A stretch of DNA of 64,000 bases from Antitrichia curtipendula (GCA_951230915.1 OX579639.1:5890001-5954000); one strand, 5' to 3'. Counted from the stretch's first letter, positions 50,244 through 63,004 are shown. Notes: generated by a model not told the origin, from the letters alone. Made by a program: numbers and translations.

Positions 50244-51434
50244 CTCTACTGCCTCCCAGAGTCCCAATTCTCCCAGTCCCTAGCTCCTCTCTGGTCCACC
50301 ACCGAAGAATTGACCGAAATCGCAACTTAACCTTCAATCCACGGGGACCAGGACTACACACTGGCTGGAACGACTGTCTGTCTACTTAATTATTGATGGC
50401 ACGGCTGTGAACGGCTGCCCCGCATCTCCACATCGTGGTAACTGTTACAAGAGGAATCCTCTCGGGGTTCAGTCGGCGTTGCATGGCTCCGAAGTGGGCC
50501 TCGCACAAGATCCATTCCGGAAGCTCGCTAAGCTAAGCTAAGCTAGAGAGTGGTAATACACTCCAGGCGGGTGGGCGGCTCCGAGTGGATTGAAGGGTGG
50601 AACCGTGTTGCGATTGACAACACGGTCACTAGCGAGTAACTGTCTGAGCGACCCAGCAAGTGAGGTAGGGTGGGTTGAGTGGAGTCCAGTGAGCACGCGT
50701 GATGAGGGAATGGGCGTTGTTGTCGAGCTGGACAGCACGGCATCCCGTAAGTAAAGTATCCCGGCCCAAGGCTGGCTTCCAGGCTAGCTGCGGAGCTTGG
50801 AGCTCCGGAGGTTGTCGCCACTGCCCTGGTGGTGGGGTCCGATTGCGCTGCAAAGCAGCAGCTCCGAATATAAAGATAGGTTTCCAAGGTGGCGATCAGG
50901 CGATGGGTCTAATGCAGCTCCGCAGCTTCCGCCGGGTGGTCCAACTTGCGGGTGGGATCTGCCTGCCTTTTGTCCCCCCTTGCATCCAACTTTTGGGGAC
51001 TTTTTTTTCCTTCTGTTTTGACACACATCAAGGAGACTTCATTGCACGAGTGAAATACTCCGAATAAGTTACGGCCTGAGTGGAGGGGAAGGAGTCAGCA
51101 ACTGAAGTCTTTGGGGGACTTTTTCATCCAGGGCATCGATCAGCGCTTGAGCACGGCAGAGTTTTGTCTGCAGGTCTCCATTGAAACAGTGCAACTGAAC
51201 AGGAAGTTCAATACTGATGTCTATGTTGTTGACACAAAGGTCGATACGAACACAAAATTCTGCACGAGTGTAGCGTGGGTCCTGGAACTCTGTTGATTGT
51301 TGAAGCACACAAGAATATCTAGACTCAAGGGACAGAATAATCCTCGTGTGAGACACTTACGGAAGTGGAACTGCCTCATCGATTTCAAGGCACATTCTTC
51401 CTAAATATATGAGCCTGTATAAATTTGTTTTCTT
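50244..51434. other. Upstream region of the MADS gene
   Basis: GC-richer than the surroundings, with several overlapping frames on both strands that I attribute to base composition. It probably holds the 5' UTR and promoter of the MADS gene. A minus-strand frame at 51,069-51,356 has balanced composition but no motif I recognise. Confidence 0.45.
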
Positions 51435-52357
51435 TTAACCCCTAAAACCCCGAGGCCTTTTCTCCATCAAAACACACTCAAAACTGCCACTTCTATTGCA
51501 AAGAGCAAAAAATTATAAAAATTGTTTTTTTTTGCATATCTAACCGTAGGATCTTATACTAGACTAGTATGAGAATGTGTGCAAGAAATTTCAGAAACTT
51601 TGAACCAATAGATTGCAAGATATTTGCATTCAAAGTGAAGAAAACAAGTTTTTTTGCACCTTGCTTGACTAGATTTTTGGGCTTTGAACCTATTTAACTT
51701 AAATTTTTTGTATTGTTGATTTTGATTTTCTAAGTTTATATGTTGAATACTTCAGTTGAGTATCTAGAAAAAAAAATTCAAGAAAAAAACACTAAATTTT
51801 TACTCATTAAAAAATTGTTAAGTAGAAGTAGGTTCAAGATTGAAGGAATAACTAAATCGCTAATAGCTCTAAGACAAAATTGAAATACCATAATCCTAAC
51901 AGTGAGATTGTTCTAGAAAGAAAATTCAACCTTGTCTAACAATTTTTTTTTGGAAATTGTAAAAATTGCATTAAAAAATGAATCCTAAAAGTTATTTTTA
52001 CAAGAAGATGCTTCGATTGCCCGAAAAAACTAAGATTGTCCATAACTTTTTCATTATTAGTCCAAATAGAATGAATCAAAGCTTCAAATGTAGATAAAAA
52101 GACAAAGATTTGAAAAAAATATTTAAGAAATTTATTTTGACTTTCTGTGATTTTTTTGTGCTGCCCGCCAAACTCTATTTTGGGCATAACTTTTTCTCTC
52201 GAGCACCAATTGAAATAAAAATTATATATCCACAAAACTCTCGCAGAACTGCACAACCTCAAAAAATCCCAAAAAAATTCCCTACAAATTGAGGTCACAG
52301 GAACCTACCCGGACCCAAATTGTCCCCCGAGGGGACAAACGGGGTTTTAGGGGTTAA
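51435..52357 (+). repeat. TTAACCCCTAAA-family repeat, copy 3 (923 bp)
   Basis: It starts TTAACCCCTAAAACCCC and ends GGGGTTTTAGGGGTTAA, so changes from copy 1 at the two ends are complementary. It closely follows copy 1 throughout. The subterminal palindrome reads TTGTCCCCCGAGGGGACAA (52,320-52,338). Confidence 0.85.
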
Positions 52358-52375
52358 GGTGGAATGGGAGGCTCT

Positions 52376-53420
52376 TTAACCCCTAAAGTCCCAAGGCCTT
52401 TTTTCCATCATAGACCATTCAAAATTGCTATTTTGATTGCAAAGAGAAAAAAAATTCAAAAATTATTACTTTTTGCATATCTAAGTATCTAACCATAGAA
52501 TCCTATACTAAACTAGTATAAGAATGCATGGAAGAAATTTCAAAAACTTTGACAATGTAGATTGCAAAATATTTGCATTTAAAGTGAAGAAAATAATTTT
52601 TTTCAAGAAGATGCTTAGATTGTCCAAAACTTTCTCATCATTAGTCCAAATAGAGTAATTCAATTATTCAAGCTTTAGATATAGACAAAAATGTAATATT
52701 TGAAAAAAAATTAAAAATTAAAAAAAATTAATTTTTTGTGATTTTTTTTGAGCTGACCCTTGAGCTACTTTTTAGACTTAGGGCGGCATAATTTTTCTCC
52801 CAAGCATCGATTGAAATAAAAATTATATTCCCACAAAGCTAATCTAATTTGGAGGCAGTGAGAAATAGATGGAAAAAAATGTTTTAAATCCAAAATATGA
52901 CCTTATAAATTTATATTAGATAGTTAGACTACTACAAAAATGTGTGACAAAAATTCAATAACTTTGGTTGTATACTTAAGTTGTAAGGTTATAATGATTG
53001 AAATTGGAAGAAAACTAATTTCTAACTTGCTCATTTCTACAATAGGGTCAAAAAACTTTGACTCTTAGAATGAGATTTTTGTACTACACATGGATTTTTT
53101 TACATTTGTATCTTGTCTTATATAAATTATATATCCAACAAATTTCAAAAATAGAAGAGGAGTTTTGCAAAGCTACCTAAGTACTTGAAGGCTAAAGCTA
53201 CCTAGGTTGTTTAAAAGTTCAAGGTATTATAATTTTTGATCTTAAAGAGTAAGAGGCATGAGACTGAAAAAAATTAATTTCTTGTTTGGCAATTTTCTAC
53301 TAGGGGGAACATATTCACACCTTGTGTCAAAATTTTGTAAAAATCTAAAGGTTACTAGTTTCAATAGCTCCTTTTTTCATCTTATTACACATCGAATGTC
53401 AATGAAATTAGTTCTTCACA
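52376..53420 (+). repeat. TTAACCCCTAAA-family repeat, copy 4 (partial or rearranged)
   Basis: It starts only 18 bases after copy 3 with TTAACCCCTAAAGTCCC and follows the family to about 52,850. A second, more diverged family-like stretch (about 52,870-53,420) comes next and resembles 21,200-22,000. No clear right end is visible, so its extent is uncertain. Confidence 0.55.
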
Positions 53421-55061
53421 TTAAAGTTATTCGTAAAGTAAACCCGAGTTTAGAGGTCAAACTGGGGTTTGAAGCCCTGCTTTATGTAAAAAAGCAGGTG
53501 AAAAAGTAAAAAGCTCGCGCAATCAACACTAGCAGAACAAAACTTGGGACCAAACTTTCTTTCGCATCGAAATGGTGCCTAAAAAAGTTTGGACCTGAGT
53601 TTACCTGTCACAGAAATTGTACATTGACAGTTTGTGAGAATAGAGGGTGGAGAGGTTGTTTTTATAATGAAATCCACTGTTCTTTATGAACTCTCAAAGG
53701 ATATGGGTTTATTTTAAGATTGAGCTCCTCCAAGCTCTTACAAGTTACTTACAACTCCAACCATTTACATATCCCATATGGGTTGCTTTACCTCCTTTCA
53801 CCAATTTGTATAAGAGCTTGTTTAAAACTGGGTATCAAACTAGGGATGACTTTACGAATAACTCTATTGCCACGAAAAAAAAAGTGTAGTTGATGATAAT
53901 TGGATTATTTTTGAACATTTGTTCTTTTCCACATAGCTTAGTTTGATTGCAAGGTGTATCCAAATCTAAAGTATTAAATAATAAGGGTTAAAGTGCATTA
54001 GAGTACCTTAATCTTGATTTTTTTTAATACTTTGGATTTGGATTTTGAACCATTGCCGAGCATCTGACATTGCAATTTCAGGTACACGAGTACAAGAGAA
54101 AAAATAATTTTTAGGCCAAAAAAACTAATCAGCGGGGTCTTTTCAGGGCTATGGAATAGCCCTTCAAAGCCCCATTTTTTCTCTAATGTGTCCATCATAA
54201 TTGCAAAGGACAAAAACTCATGAATTCTCACCTTTCCTCCCAAATGGAAATGAATGTTACAAATCCTATATTCCTATGTGACATCAATAGAGAAAATGAA
54301 GGGAAGTAAAATTCCTCCAACTCTAACAAGTAACCACTCTATAAACGTTTTTTTGACTAAAACATTGTATCACTAACATATTCTACTTGTCCTACTTAAA
54401 TACCTTCACATTCCTGGCATGTAGCTTTTAGAAATGCAACTATGCAAGTCCTCTTCTCCTTTGATCTAAAGTCAACAAATACAACCTCTAGTTTTGAAGT
54501 AATGTATGTTGTAAATTTGTAATCAATATAAACACCGAATTAGACATTCTTGCACTTGGCCAAGTGCAATGATTGTATGCAAAACTATTCACAAAAAATG
54601 TATTATCAAAAGCTTGAGTACCCCCCAGGTTTTCAAGAGATCAATTTTTAAATTTCATCATGCAATGCTATCACTTCGAATGCAAACTCTCTATGAGGAT
54701 GCAATTTCATTTATTCCAAGAAAAATACAAGTCCAACACATAATATTTCTTCCTATCAATCATTTGGTTTGGTCTCATGTATTAACATTCATGCTCAGCA
54801 CTTTGCAATTACATTCATGTTATAATTTTTATATGCGTATACCATGTATACAACAATATTCACCACAATTTTAGAATATTTATTTATAAATCCAAAATGA
54901 CATTGAAGGTTTAGCAACTACCTTCACATTTTTTAATTATGTGCTCACACCAATCAAAAACCATACAATTATTCGAACATCTTCATAGTCTTTCAAAACT
55001 AGCACACAAGGTCTATACTCTCACACACCATATTCTACCATCACACGTACTACTATGTCTC
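53421..55061. other. Gene-free region
   Basis: A weak inverted pair, GTAAACCCGAGTTTAGAGGT near 53,438 and GGACCTGAGTTTAC near 53,590, could be a small MITE. The rest is AT-rich without coding signal. Confidence 0.4.
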
Positions 55062-58000
55062 TTATAACGGTCCTGCTTCATCCGGTGTCTCTAATCTTCG
55101 TGCAGATGATTGCACCAAGTCTCCTCCTTCTCCTCCACCAATTGCCTCCGCTTGATCATGTGCACTTGGTCCACCGATTGGACTCATTGGAGGCGGAGAG
55201 ATAAACTGCAACGCCGTATCCACCATGGTGCTTGCAAAGGGTATTGTCACTCCTTCTGATAAAGTTGGCGTCAGAGAAGGTCCTTCCAAGATGGAAGTCA
55301 CTCGGTGATAAATGTAATGTGGTCCTTCACCTGTCCGAGTGAATCGAACGTTGTCCCTATTACGATAATATCCCTCACCATCTGGGACAAAGCTCATTTG
55401 ATCCAATTGACTGAATGCTGACAACACTGACATAGACTTCGTTTGTTCTGTTGTATCTGCATTTTCTCCCACGGCCTCTTCAACTTGTTCCGGTTCCACG
55501 TTGTCCACCTCCTCAACTACTTCTGGAACAACAAAATCTGGGTCTTGCTCCACTTCCATCAAGTTTGCTTGGTCCCCACGGGCGTCACTGACTGCATCGG
55601 TGTCACGAGAACCTAAACTTCGGCCAGCACTTGGTAATCTGTCAGATTGTGTCCACTCGGCATCACTCTCATCTTCGTTCGTTGATGAGGCTCTCGAATC
55701 AACTGCTTTAGCTTTCCCCTTCTGCCTTCTCCGCCTTCTCGCTTGAACTCTCCCTTCTTCTTCGGAAGAATCCCTAGATGACCGCGGTAGTCTTTCAATT
55801 CTACCTGGTGGCACAGCTCCATCTGCTTCAGAAACACCAGGACCGGGCAAGCTCTCTTCTCTAGTCAACCCTTGTGAGGGTCTGCGTTTGGCGGCCAGAC
55901 TCACACTGTTCACCATCACCAACTTCTCCCCATACATCGTTTGCAATTTTTTGTACACGAATTGCGTTTTCAACGAGACACCTTCCATAATGATAACATC
56001 ATTGCCCACATATCCCGTCTCCAAAATCCCTGGCACTACCATTGCGATGCCTAATGTCACCAACCCCCAATTCCGTGGCAAATACATTTGTACCAATCTC
56101 TTCAACTCCGTTGGTGTCCTCTCAAACTTGTCTTGCGCTCAAGGCATCACTTCTGTACTCCAAGAGTCTTGAAATATAACATGTAAGTCATCCGTACCGC
56201 TAGGAAGGTTTTCCATAAACCCACTCTCTTTGGGATAATTCATGATGATGACAATGCCACCAACGGGTTGTACACCACGGCGTCGTTGCTCGCCATGACG
56301 TAGATCATTCACGTATGAGGACACGGTTTCTGCTTGAAATATCCAAGAACCTTGGAGCACGTGGCAGCCCTCTGGCAACGCCATCCTCGACTCCATCGCT
56401 TCGTCAAAGGATACGCCTGGCGGAAACAAAAACACGGCATTCCAACGAAAAATGCAAGACATCCAGTTCTTCAGTTGCTGCATAACCTTGCTGTAGTCCT
56501 CGTTCGACCAAGGTATGTCCGCCCCTTGCGAACCTCCACGTCTACAATCAAAAATCCATAAACATGATTTGCCAAGTTCAATGTATTCGTCCTCAAAAAA
56601 CCCTTCTCTACATCTCACGTGAAATGAGGCTTCACGTTCTTCGTGTTGCGCTACTGAGATTGCAACTTGCCAATTCCAACGAGCATTGGATACATCCTCC
56701 ACGTCTCGACCATATCCCGCATAACCTCTGCGACCCGCTCGGATATCCACAAAGTGTTGTTTCACGAAAGCTGGGATGGCATTCTCCAAACTGCTCAGCA
56801 TTTGAACTGTCGTCACTGCAGGAAAACACCACGAGGTCTTCGTGTCATTATCCAATGTCCTTTCCATCAAGATGAACTGCCTTCCTTCTGAATCTCCATA
56901 CTTGCTTGCGTTGATGGAGAAGAAATCATCCATGGACGATGGATTTTCATCCCCTGCTTCTACCATAAGAAACCGAATTTGGTTTCTGATGGCATCTTTC
57001 CGCTGTACTTGGTCCACTGCATACGCTATTGTACCTTTGGAGGGGTTCGCGGAAGCAGCATCATTGAAATAGTATCGCTGCGAAGGACGCTTTCCGTTCA
57101 CCACATCCTTTGCAGACATCTCTTTCACCACACGTACATAGTTTGCCGTAGAGATACTGTTCAATGGCCTCCACCACGTCTTCTCCATCCTCTTCCGCTT
57201 CGGGTTTCCATCCAATGTGACATCAAGATTTTGATCTCCAGCCATCTTCTTCCATTTAATTTCTGCCTTCTTGCTGAAAAATAGTTTTCCGTCCTCATAA
57301 TCTTTGCACACCCGCAAGATAGCCTTATAGGACTCCTCGTCTTCATGCCAAGCATGCCGTGTATAGTCCACCATCTTCCTCGACAACTCCTCCAACGATA
57401 CATTCTTTGATAAGCTCTGACTTAAATGTAATGCACTCGCTGCCATTGCCAACGCTTTCGCTCTGTATGCATCGTCAGCTCGAGTAGCCACACTTGGACT
57501 TCCACATGCTTTCCATATGTCGCGCAGTTTGATGAGATTTTCGTAATGCGTTGTGAAAAATTTCCTGTCAAACTCCTTTGCATTAATTTTGACCGACGCT
57601 TTGATAAAAAACTGTGGGTTGTTGTACACCACAAACTTTGCTTTCCGGCTCACAAACTGCGCACGGTACTCTTCATTGGATAAATGTCCCTCTTCCTTCT
57701 CCCGTTCAGCTCGTTTACAAGCACCAACAATATGTTGGCCATCTACTGGCTCCCACACAATATTGCTCTCCAGCCACCTTCTCTGCAATGCGGTGCTCGA
57801 AAGTGATGGATCCGCTCGGCAATGTTTCAAATACACGGCTTCGAATTCACGTGCAGTCCCTTTTTGGCTAAACGGTACCTACGTCACCTCCGTCTCGCCT
57901 TCGTCATTGATACTGTCATAACGATATGCAATGGGACGAAGGGTAATCGCACTTACTCCATCAGCTTCGGATCCCTTGAGGCGCTCGTACATTTCATTTA

Positions 58001-59459
58001 CACGCCAATCCATGAGCACCCTGTGGTTCGTCTCTGCGTTAGCCACATCGCGGATGCTATTGATCTTCGCATCAAAAATCAGGCTTTGTCCCCATATATA
58101 TCCTGCTCTGTACTCCGTCTCAGTAGGAAAAACAACAGATGCTTTCGTAATGCTCTTCAGCAATACTCTTCTAGGCTCCTGTTTTGGTTCACCTTCAGAG
58201 GACTCATCATCAATAATATCATTTTCGCCATCATTTCCTTGTGGAAGACGACTTTGTAAGGCTGCTCTTCGACAACGTATCTGTGCTGCTGTTCGCTTTC
58301 TGGCGCCTTACTCTTCTGCAGCATCCATTGCACGAGTGCGACGCCGTCCTTGGTCTTCTGCGACATTTTCCACTGCAGAAGCATGCTGCACATCATCCCC
58401 ACCATGTTCTCTACCAGCACCACGTCCTCCACCAGCCCCTCGTCCCCTCGTAGCACTCCGTCTTGCACGATTGGCAATCCTAGCAGCATCCACGTTGGCC
58501 ACTACAACACGTGATCTGTAAACTCTTGCACCTGAGCCAACTCTTTGTGGTCTTGATCTTGATCCTGATCCAACTTCCGTGATTGTGGTTGGAGCTCCTT
58601 CTTCTCCTTCACTTGGAAGCTCTGGAAAAATCGGGAGTTCGCTCACTACAAGATTTTGAGTTCCCTCCCCCCTCGATTGCAATGATTCTTCTGCAACTGA
58701 AGACTCCAGTACTGGTGGCCTCACTGCTGCGATCGCTTGCACTTGTACCTCTTCGGTATCACTTGTAGATTGAACAACAACATCGGTTGCTGCAGATAGG
58801 AGGCATTGACGCTGTGCCCTCTGTCCACCAGAATTACCCCCCTCATTTGCATGCATTCCTAATCCCCTTTCAACAGCAGCTCGCTTGCGGTTCCGTTCAT
58901 CAAGTGGAACCCAATTTGGATTCACTGGCGTAGCAAGATCCCGATACACTTCATTCAAGTCCTCTGAATCTCTTGGTGTAGGCCGCTCTTGCACAACACC
59001 TGGGTTCATCCTCTCAATTTCTTCACGGCTTAGAATCTCCCGATACCGATGACGCAATGCTCGCACTTGTTCAGAGGTCATCCCCATGAATTTCTGAACC
59101 ACTCCCTCTCGTTTAACCTGCAATTAATGAGGGACTTTCTTCCAATCTTTTGCCACACTCTTCAAGCTCCGCATTGGAGTAAGAACTAAGAGAAGTTGTG
59201 GCGGAACCGGAGCCATCATCAATATCTTCTTCAGTTTATACTTCTCAAGTGCCGTTTCTGTTGTGGTCACTGACACAGTCAGTCCTCCGTCAGCGATGCC
59301 CGTGAGGCCCTCGATGACTCCATGTGAGGACGCCAATGCAGACTCAGAACGCCCTAGCCCAATTGGAAAATCTGTGATCCACAAAGAAGACCTGTCATTG
59401 TCGTTCGCTACAATCCACCATCCGTGCTCCAACCACTTCGAGTGCATCTTCGGTGCCAT
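55062..59459 (-). pseudogene. Decayed ParB-domain gene with possible methyltransferase-like region
   Basis: One frame on the minus strand is coding-like from 59,459 to 55,062. It is interrupted by TAA 58,308, TAG 57,879 and TGA 56,139, and by a frame disturbance between about 59,240 and 59,119. In order: a start block (MAPKMHSKWLEHGWW), a Ser/Arg/Gly-rich region, an acidic linker, then a ParB/sulfiredoxin-like domain (about 58,100-57,600) with the signature LRPIAYRY and VDGQHIVGACKRAE. A large middle region follows.

A segment at about 56,580-55,930 (DCRRGGSQGADIPWSNEDYS, then TPTELKRLVQMYLPRNWG) resembles in layout the methyltransferase part of phage ParB-methyltransferase fusions, but lacks a clear DPPY motif. 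The C-terminus is Ser-, acidic- and Arg-rich (RRRRQKGKAK, nuclear-signal-like).

TAG and TGA fit C-to-T changes from CAG and CGA. I infer a decayed multicopy or mobile gene. The ParB call is moderate; the methyltransferase call is weak. Confidence 0.5.
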
Positions 59460-59501
59460 GATGCCCTGAAAAGGAAAGTTCAACAATGTTTTAGCATTCA
59501 T

Positions 59502-60597
59502 TGACGTTCTAAGGAGTTTCTTTCACATACAGTTCCATTATTGAAGAGAATAAATAACAAGTTCTATAGAATGAAAATGAAATCAGCACGATTGAAAACC
59601 GACTTATATTAATGAATTTTTTTCTTTTTTGAAAAGGTTTAAAATGGACCTCAAGTAGATCTTCTTGCTGCTCTTGATTCTAAAAGCCACTATGTAACAT
59701 GCGTGACTATGCCGTTTTCACTATTGATTGTTGCATTCCGCAACCTTTACTCTTCTTGAGAAATCTGCTATAGCAAGATACACAATCAAAAACTCCACCA
59801 TTCATTTTCTTTAAGGATGAAAACTTCAAATATGAAGGTCTCCAATTCTCTGAAGTATTGAATTAACTTCATAGAAACTAACCACCGTCAATTCACAAAC
59901 AATTCAATGAAAACTCTTAGAACACTGATACAACTCCAAGATTGCAGTACTAAAAAGACAGTGAAAGTAACTTGGCTAGCATCATAAAAGAGTGAAGCAA
60001 TTTAAAATAGCGAGGTACGCACGGTAGCCTTCAGGCAATCCTTTTAACCACCTCTCATGTGGTTAAGTAATTTTAAATTTTAATTTTTAAGTACATGAGA
60101 ACACGTAATTGAAAACAATGTACTTATGTACATCAATGTACAGGTTCATGTCAGTGCTGCTTTTCAATGAAATCACTGAATCTATCAACCCATTTTAATG
60201 CATTTCAATAACAAATGACAACTTACTCCCACTGTCCTCATCTGAATCTATTGGCCATATTATATTCATTTTAAATACATCAGACAAGTACAACAAACTT
60301 GCATGTCACTTGAGAACTTTGCAAATTTTGACCTTCTTCAAGAGATTGTAAAGTCCTTGTTCTACAAGTTCACTATTTTGACTGTTCAAGTTTGTTTTCT
60401 TTTCTTTCAAGTGTTCTTACAATCAATACAGGACCGTGACATGGTAAAAATATTGTTTTGAACAATACTTGCAAAGACGTCAAAGTCCTAGAAATAGGCC
60501 ACATATGACTGACTCCTACACTGCCCCACGAAAAGGATACATGTAACAACTGCTCCCTATTTAGTGTTCATCAAATTATTCATTTCCTCACGTCCCT
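59502..60597. other. Gene-free region upstream of the ParB-like gene
   Basis: AT-rich, without recognisable genes or strong repeats. If the ParB-like locus is transcribed, its promoter would lie here. Confidence 0.45.
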
Positions 60598-61197
60598 TCA
60601 CCCCTAAAACCCCAAAGGTGTTTTAGGCAAAAAACACACAAAGCTACCACTTTTGTTCTATTCTTAGAAAGAAACCAGTTCATTTGTTTTCTTTGATTTA
60701 CAACCGTACGATTATGTACTTAATTTGTCAAAGAGCATGCGGTAAGAATTTCATCAAAATTCACCATACGTATTGGAAGAAATGAGCATTCAAAGTTTTA
60801 AAAAAAGATTTAAAAAAAGGTTTTTCCCAAAAAACTTCTTTAATTGCACGAACCGATAAAATTGTCCACAACTTTCTCATCCCTCATCCAAATAGAATAA
60901 ATCAAAGTTCCACGTACAAGTAAAAACATAATCTTCTGGGAAAAAAATTAAATAAAAATAATTTTGCCTTCATTTATTCATTTTTGGACTGCCCGTCAAT
61001 CTCCATTTCTTGCTCACTGTGCCATAATTCTTTCATCCCGCACGTGATTGAAACTAAGATTGTATATCCACAAAACTCTTGTAAAGCACCCCAACCTCTA
61101 AAAATGTAAAATAAATTCACCTCAAATTTAGGCACTAAGAACCTACCCGGACCCAAATTGTTCCTCGAGGGAACAATGGATTTTTCTGAGGTTAATT
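60598..61197 (+). repeat. TTAACCCCTAAA-family repeat, copy 5 (about 600 bp)
   Basis: It starts TTCACCCCTAAAACCCC and ends near TTTTTCTGAGGTTAA, a degraded form of the family end. The subterminal palindrome is changed on both arms (TTGTTCC...GGAACAA, 61,160-61,178), so pairing is kept. It is shorter than copies 1-3, with an internal deletion. Confidence 0.7.
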
Positions 61198-61199
61198 AA

Positions 61200-61735
61200 T
61201 TCAAAGCCTTTGATTGCAAAAATGAATTTATAAATTGAATTTTTCATAAATTGAATTTATTAGAAATTATATTTTTCATGAATTGTATGTTTCATGAATT
61301 ATATTTTTCAAATATTGTATTTTTAATAAAAGGTATTTTTAATACAAGGAATTTTTAATAAAAGGTATTTTTTAAAAATGGTATTTTTAATAAAAAGGTA
61401 TTTTTAATAAAAAGGTATTTTTAATAAAAAGGTATTTTTAATAAAAAGGTATTTTTAATAAAAGGTATTTTTAACAAAATGTATGTTTAATAAAATGTAT
61501 TTTTAATATAATATATTTATAATAAATTGAATTTTTAATAAAATGTATTTATAATAAATTGAACTTTTAATAAAATGTATTTGTAATAAATTGAATTTTT
61601 TATAAATATAAATTCATCTTTTGTATTCTTAATAAATTGTATTAATAATAAATTATATTTTTAATAAATTGTATTTTTAATATATTGTAGTTTTAATAAA
61701 TTGTATTTTTAATAAATTGAGTTCATAAATTGTAA
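61200..61735. repeat. AT-rich minisatellite
   Basis: Tandem units of about 16-18 bp, AAAAAGGTATTTTTAAT and variants (AAATTGTATTTTTAAT), repeat for over 500 bp. The most regular block is 61,380-61,470. AT content is extreme and no frame is open. Confidence 0.85.
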
Positions 61736-62869
61736 TTTACTACGACCCATATGTTATAAGGTACGATGCCCATTGCCGTTCGGAAAGAACACTTTCGGTT
61801 CTTTTTATGACAAGGTACTATTGGAATTGAAATCTGTTGTTGCTGTGGCAGGTAAAAATCAACCAGCTGAAGTTGAATCACGATCATGCATGACAGAAAG
61901 GCTGCCCCGGGAAAGCCCATTTTCAGACCTGCATTACGTGGGAAGCTCGAACAGATTTCGGACACACTGGATTGCAGGGCAGAAGAAGCTTCCTTCACGA
62001 AAAGCAGCATTTACGGGTTCCCGAAGTCCATGGCTAGCATATTTCCGGTCGAAGTAGCTTATTGTTCTTCCCTACCATGCACTCTCGAAATCAAAGGGAG
62101 CAAGTGATACTAACGTAACCTTGAAGTTATCAATCCCCCGCTCCCTCACTTTGATCTCAGGGTAAGAGGAGTACGAGCTCCGACAGACGTAGACAGAAAC
62201 GGGAAGAGAGGTGCTACAAATGCAGAATACTTCGAAGCAAGAAAATCTTCAAATTGTACAGGGACACTGCACTGCAGAATTTGCCGTTTTTTGCAACAGC
62301 TTCGTGACTTCCCAATTCGCCGCAATTTGCAGCTCCAGAACAGGGGTACGTATCTCTCTCTGACTACCGCCGACAACTGCGAACTAGGTGCAGAAATGTA
62401 ATTAGCTGCTATTGAGTACAGATTCTTGTCAATTCGTACCTCCGAAACGGTAGTTCTTCAACGACGATTCGGCAGCGAACTAGGCAACGAACTCGGCAAC
62501 GACTATTCAGCAAATAACTCACAAGTAGCACCGCAAATCAGCTCCTCCACTTGAATTCTCTAACTTCAAAACCTGAAAATGCAGATGAAACATGAGAACG
62601 ATGTTACATATTGATGCTTAGCGCGTGGTAAGGAAGAGGCAGACTGCAGAGGAGCGACTGGAGAGGAGTGATTACCTGGACAACAACGGAGGTGTACGAG
62701 AGGAGCGGCGAGGGAAGATGAAGAACCGTAACAGCACCTGGTCCACCGAGCAGCAGGTGAGTGTCGATCTCAGCTTGCCATCTGGAACGCTGACATAAAA
62801 AAACGGGCAAATAGGGTTAGTTCTTCGAATAGGCTAACTAGGTTCATGACGTGGAATAAAGAAAAATCG
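61736..62869. other. Region without a supported gene
   Basis: Base composition is more balanced here. A minus-strand segment bounded by a good acceptor and donor (about 62,792-62,676, ending GTTGTCCAG|GTAATC) could be an exon, but I find no partner exons or family motif. Confidence 0.35.
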
Positions 62870-62870
62870 A

Positions 62871-63004
62871 AACAGTGTTCTGCATTAGACCCCCTCCACG
62901 CGCGGGGGGTCTGTATGCAAACACTGTTCATTCTAAATAAGAAGTGAACAGTGTTTGCAGTCAGACCCTCCGCGCGTGGAGGGGGTCTACTGCAGAACAC
63001 TGTT
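62871..63004. mobile_element. Hairpin element with 60-bp arms
   Basis: Arms 62,871-62,930 and 62,945-63,004 pair with about four mismatches around a 14-base loop. Each arm begins AACAGTGTT and ends AACACTGTT, and has a GC-rich centre (CCCCTCCACGCGCGGGG) that is itself nearly palindromic, so each arm can fold alone. It is non-coding and may be a tiny foldback transposon. Confidence 0.8.

Noticed and set aside
50543..51067. Overlapping frames of 114 and 122 codons on opposite strands upstream of the MADS gene
   Set aside because: Mutually overlapping, GC-driven and without motifs; probably promoter or 5' UTR.
51069..51356. Minus-strand 95-codon frame with balanced composition
   Set aside because: It could be an exon, but no family resemblance or partner exons were found.
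62604..62810. Minus-strand segment with good splice sites (about 62,792-62,676)
   Set aside because: Isolated; no further exons or recognisable domain, so not called as a gene.
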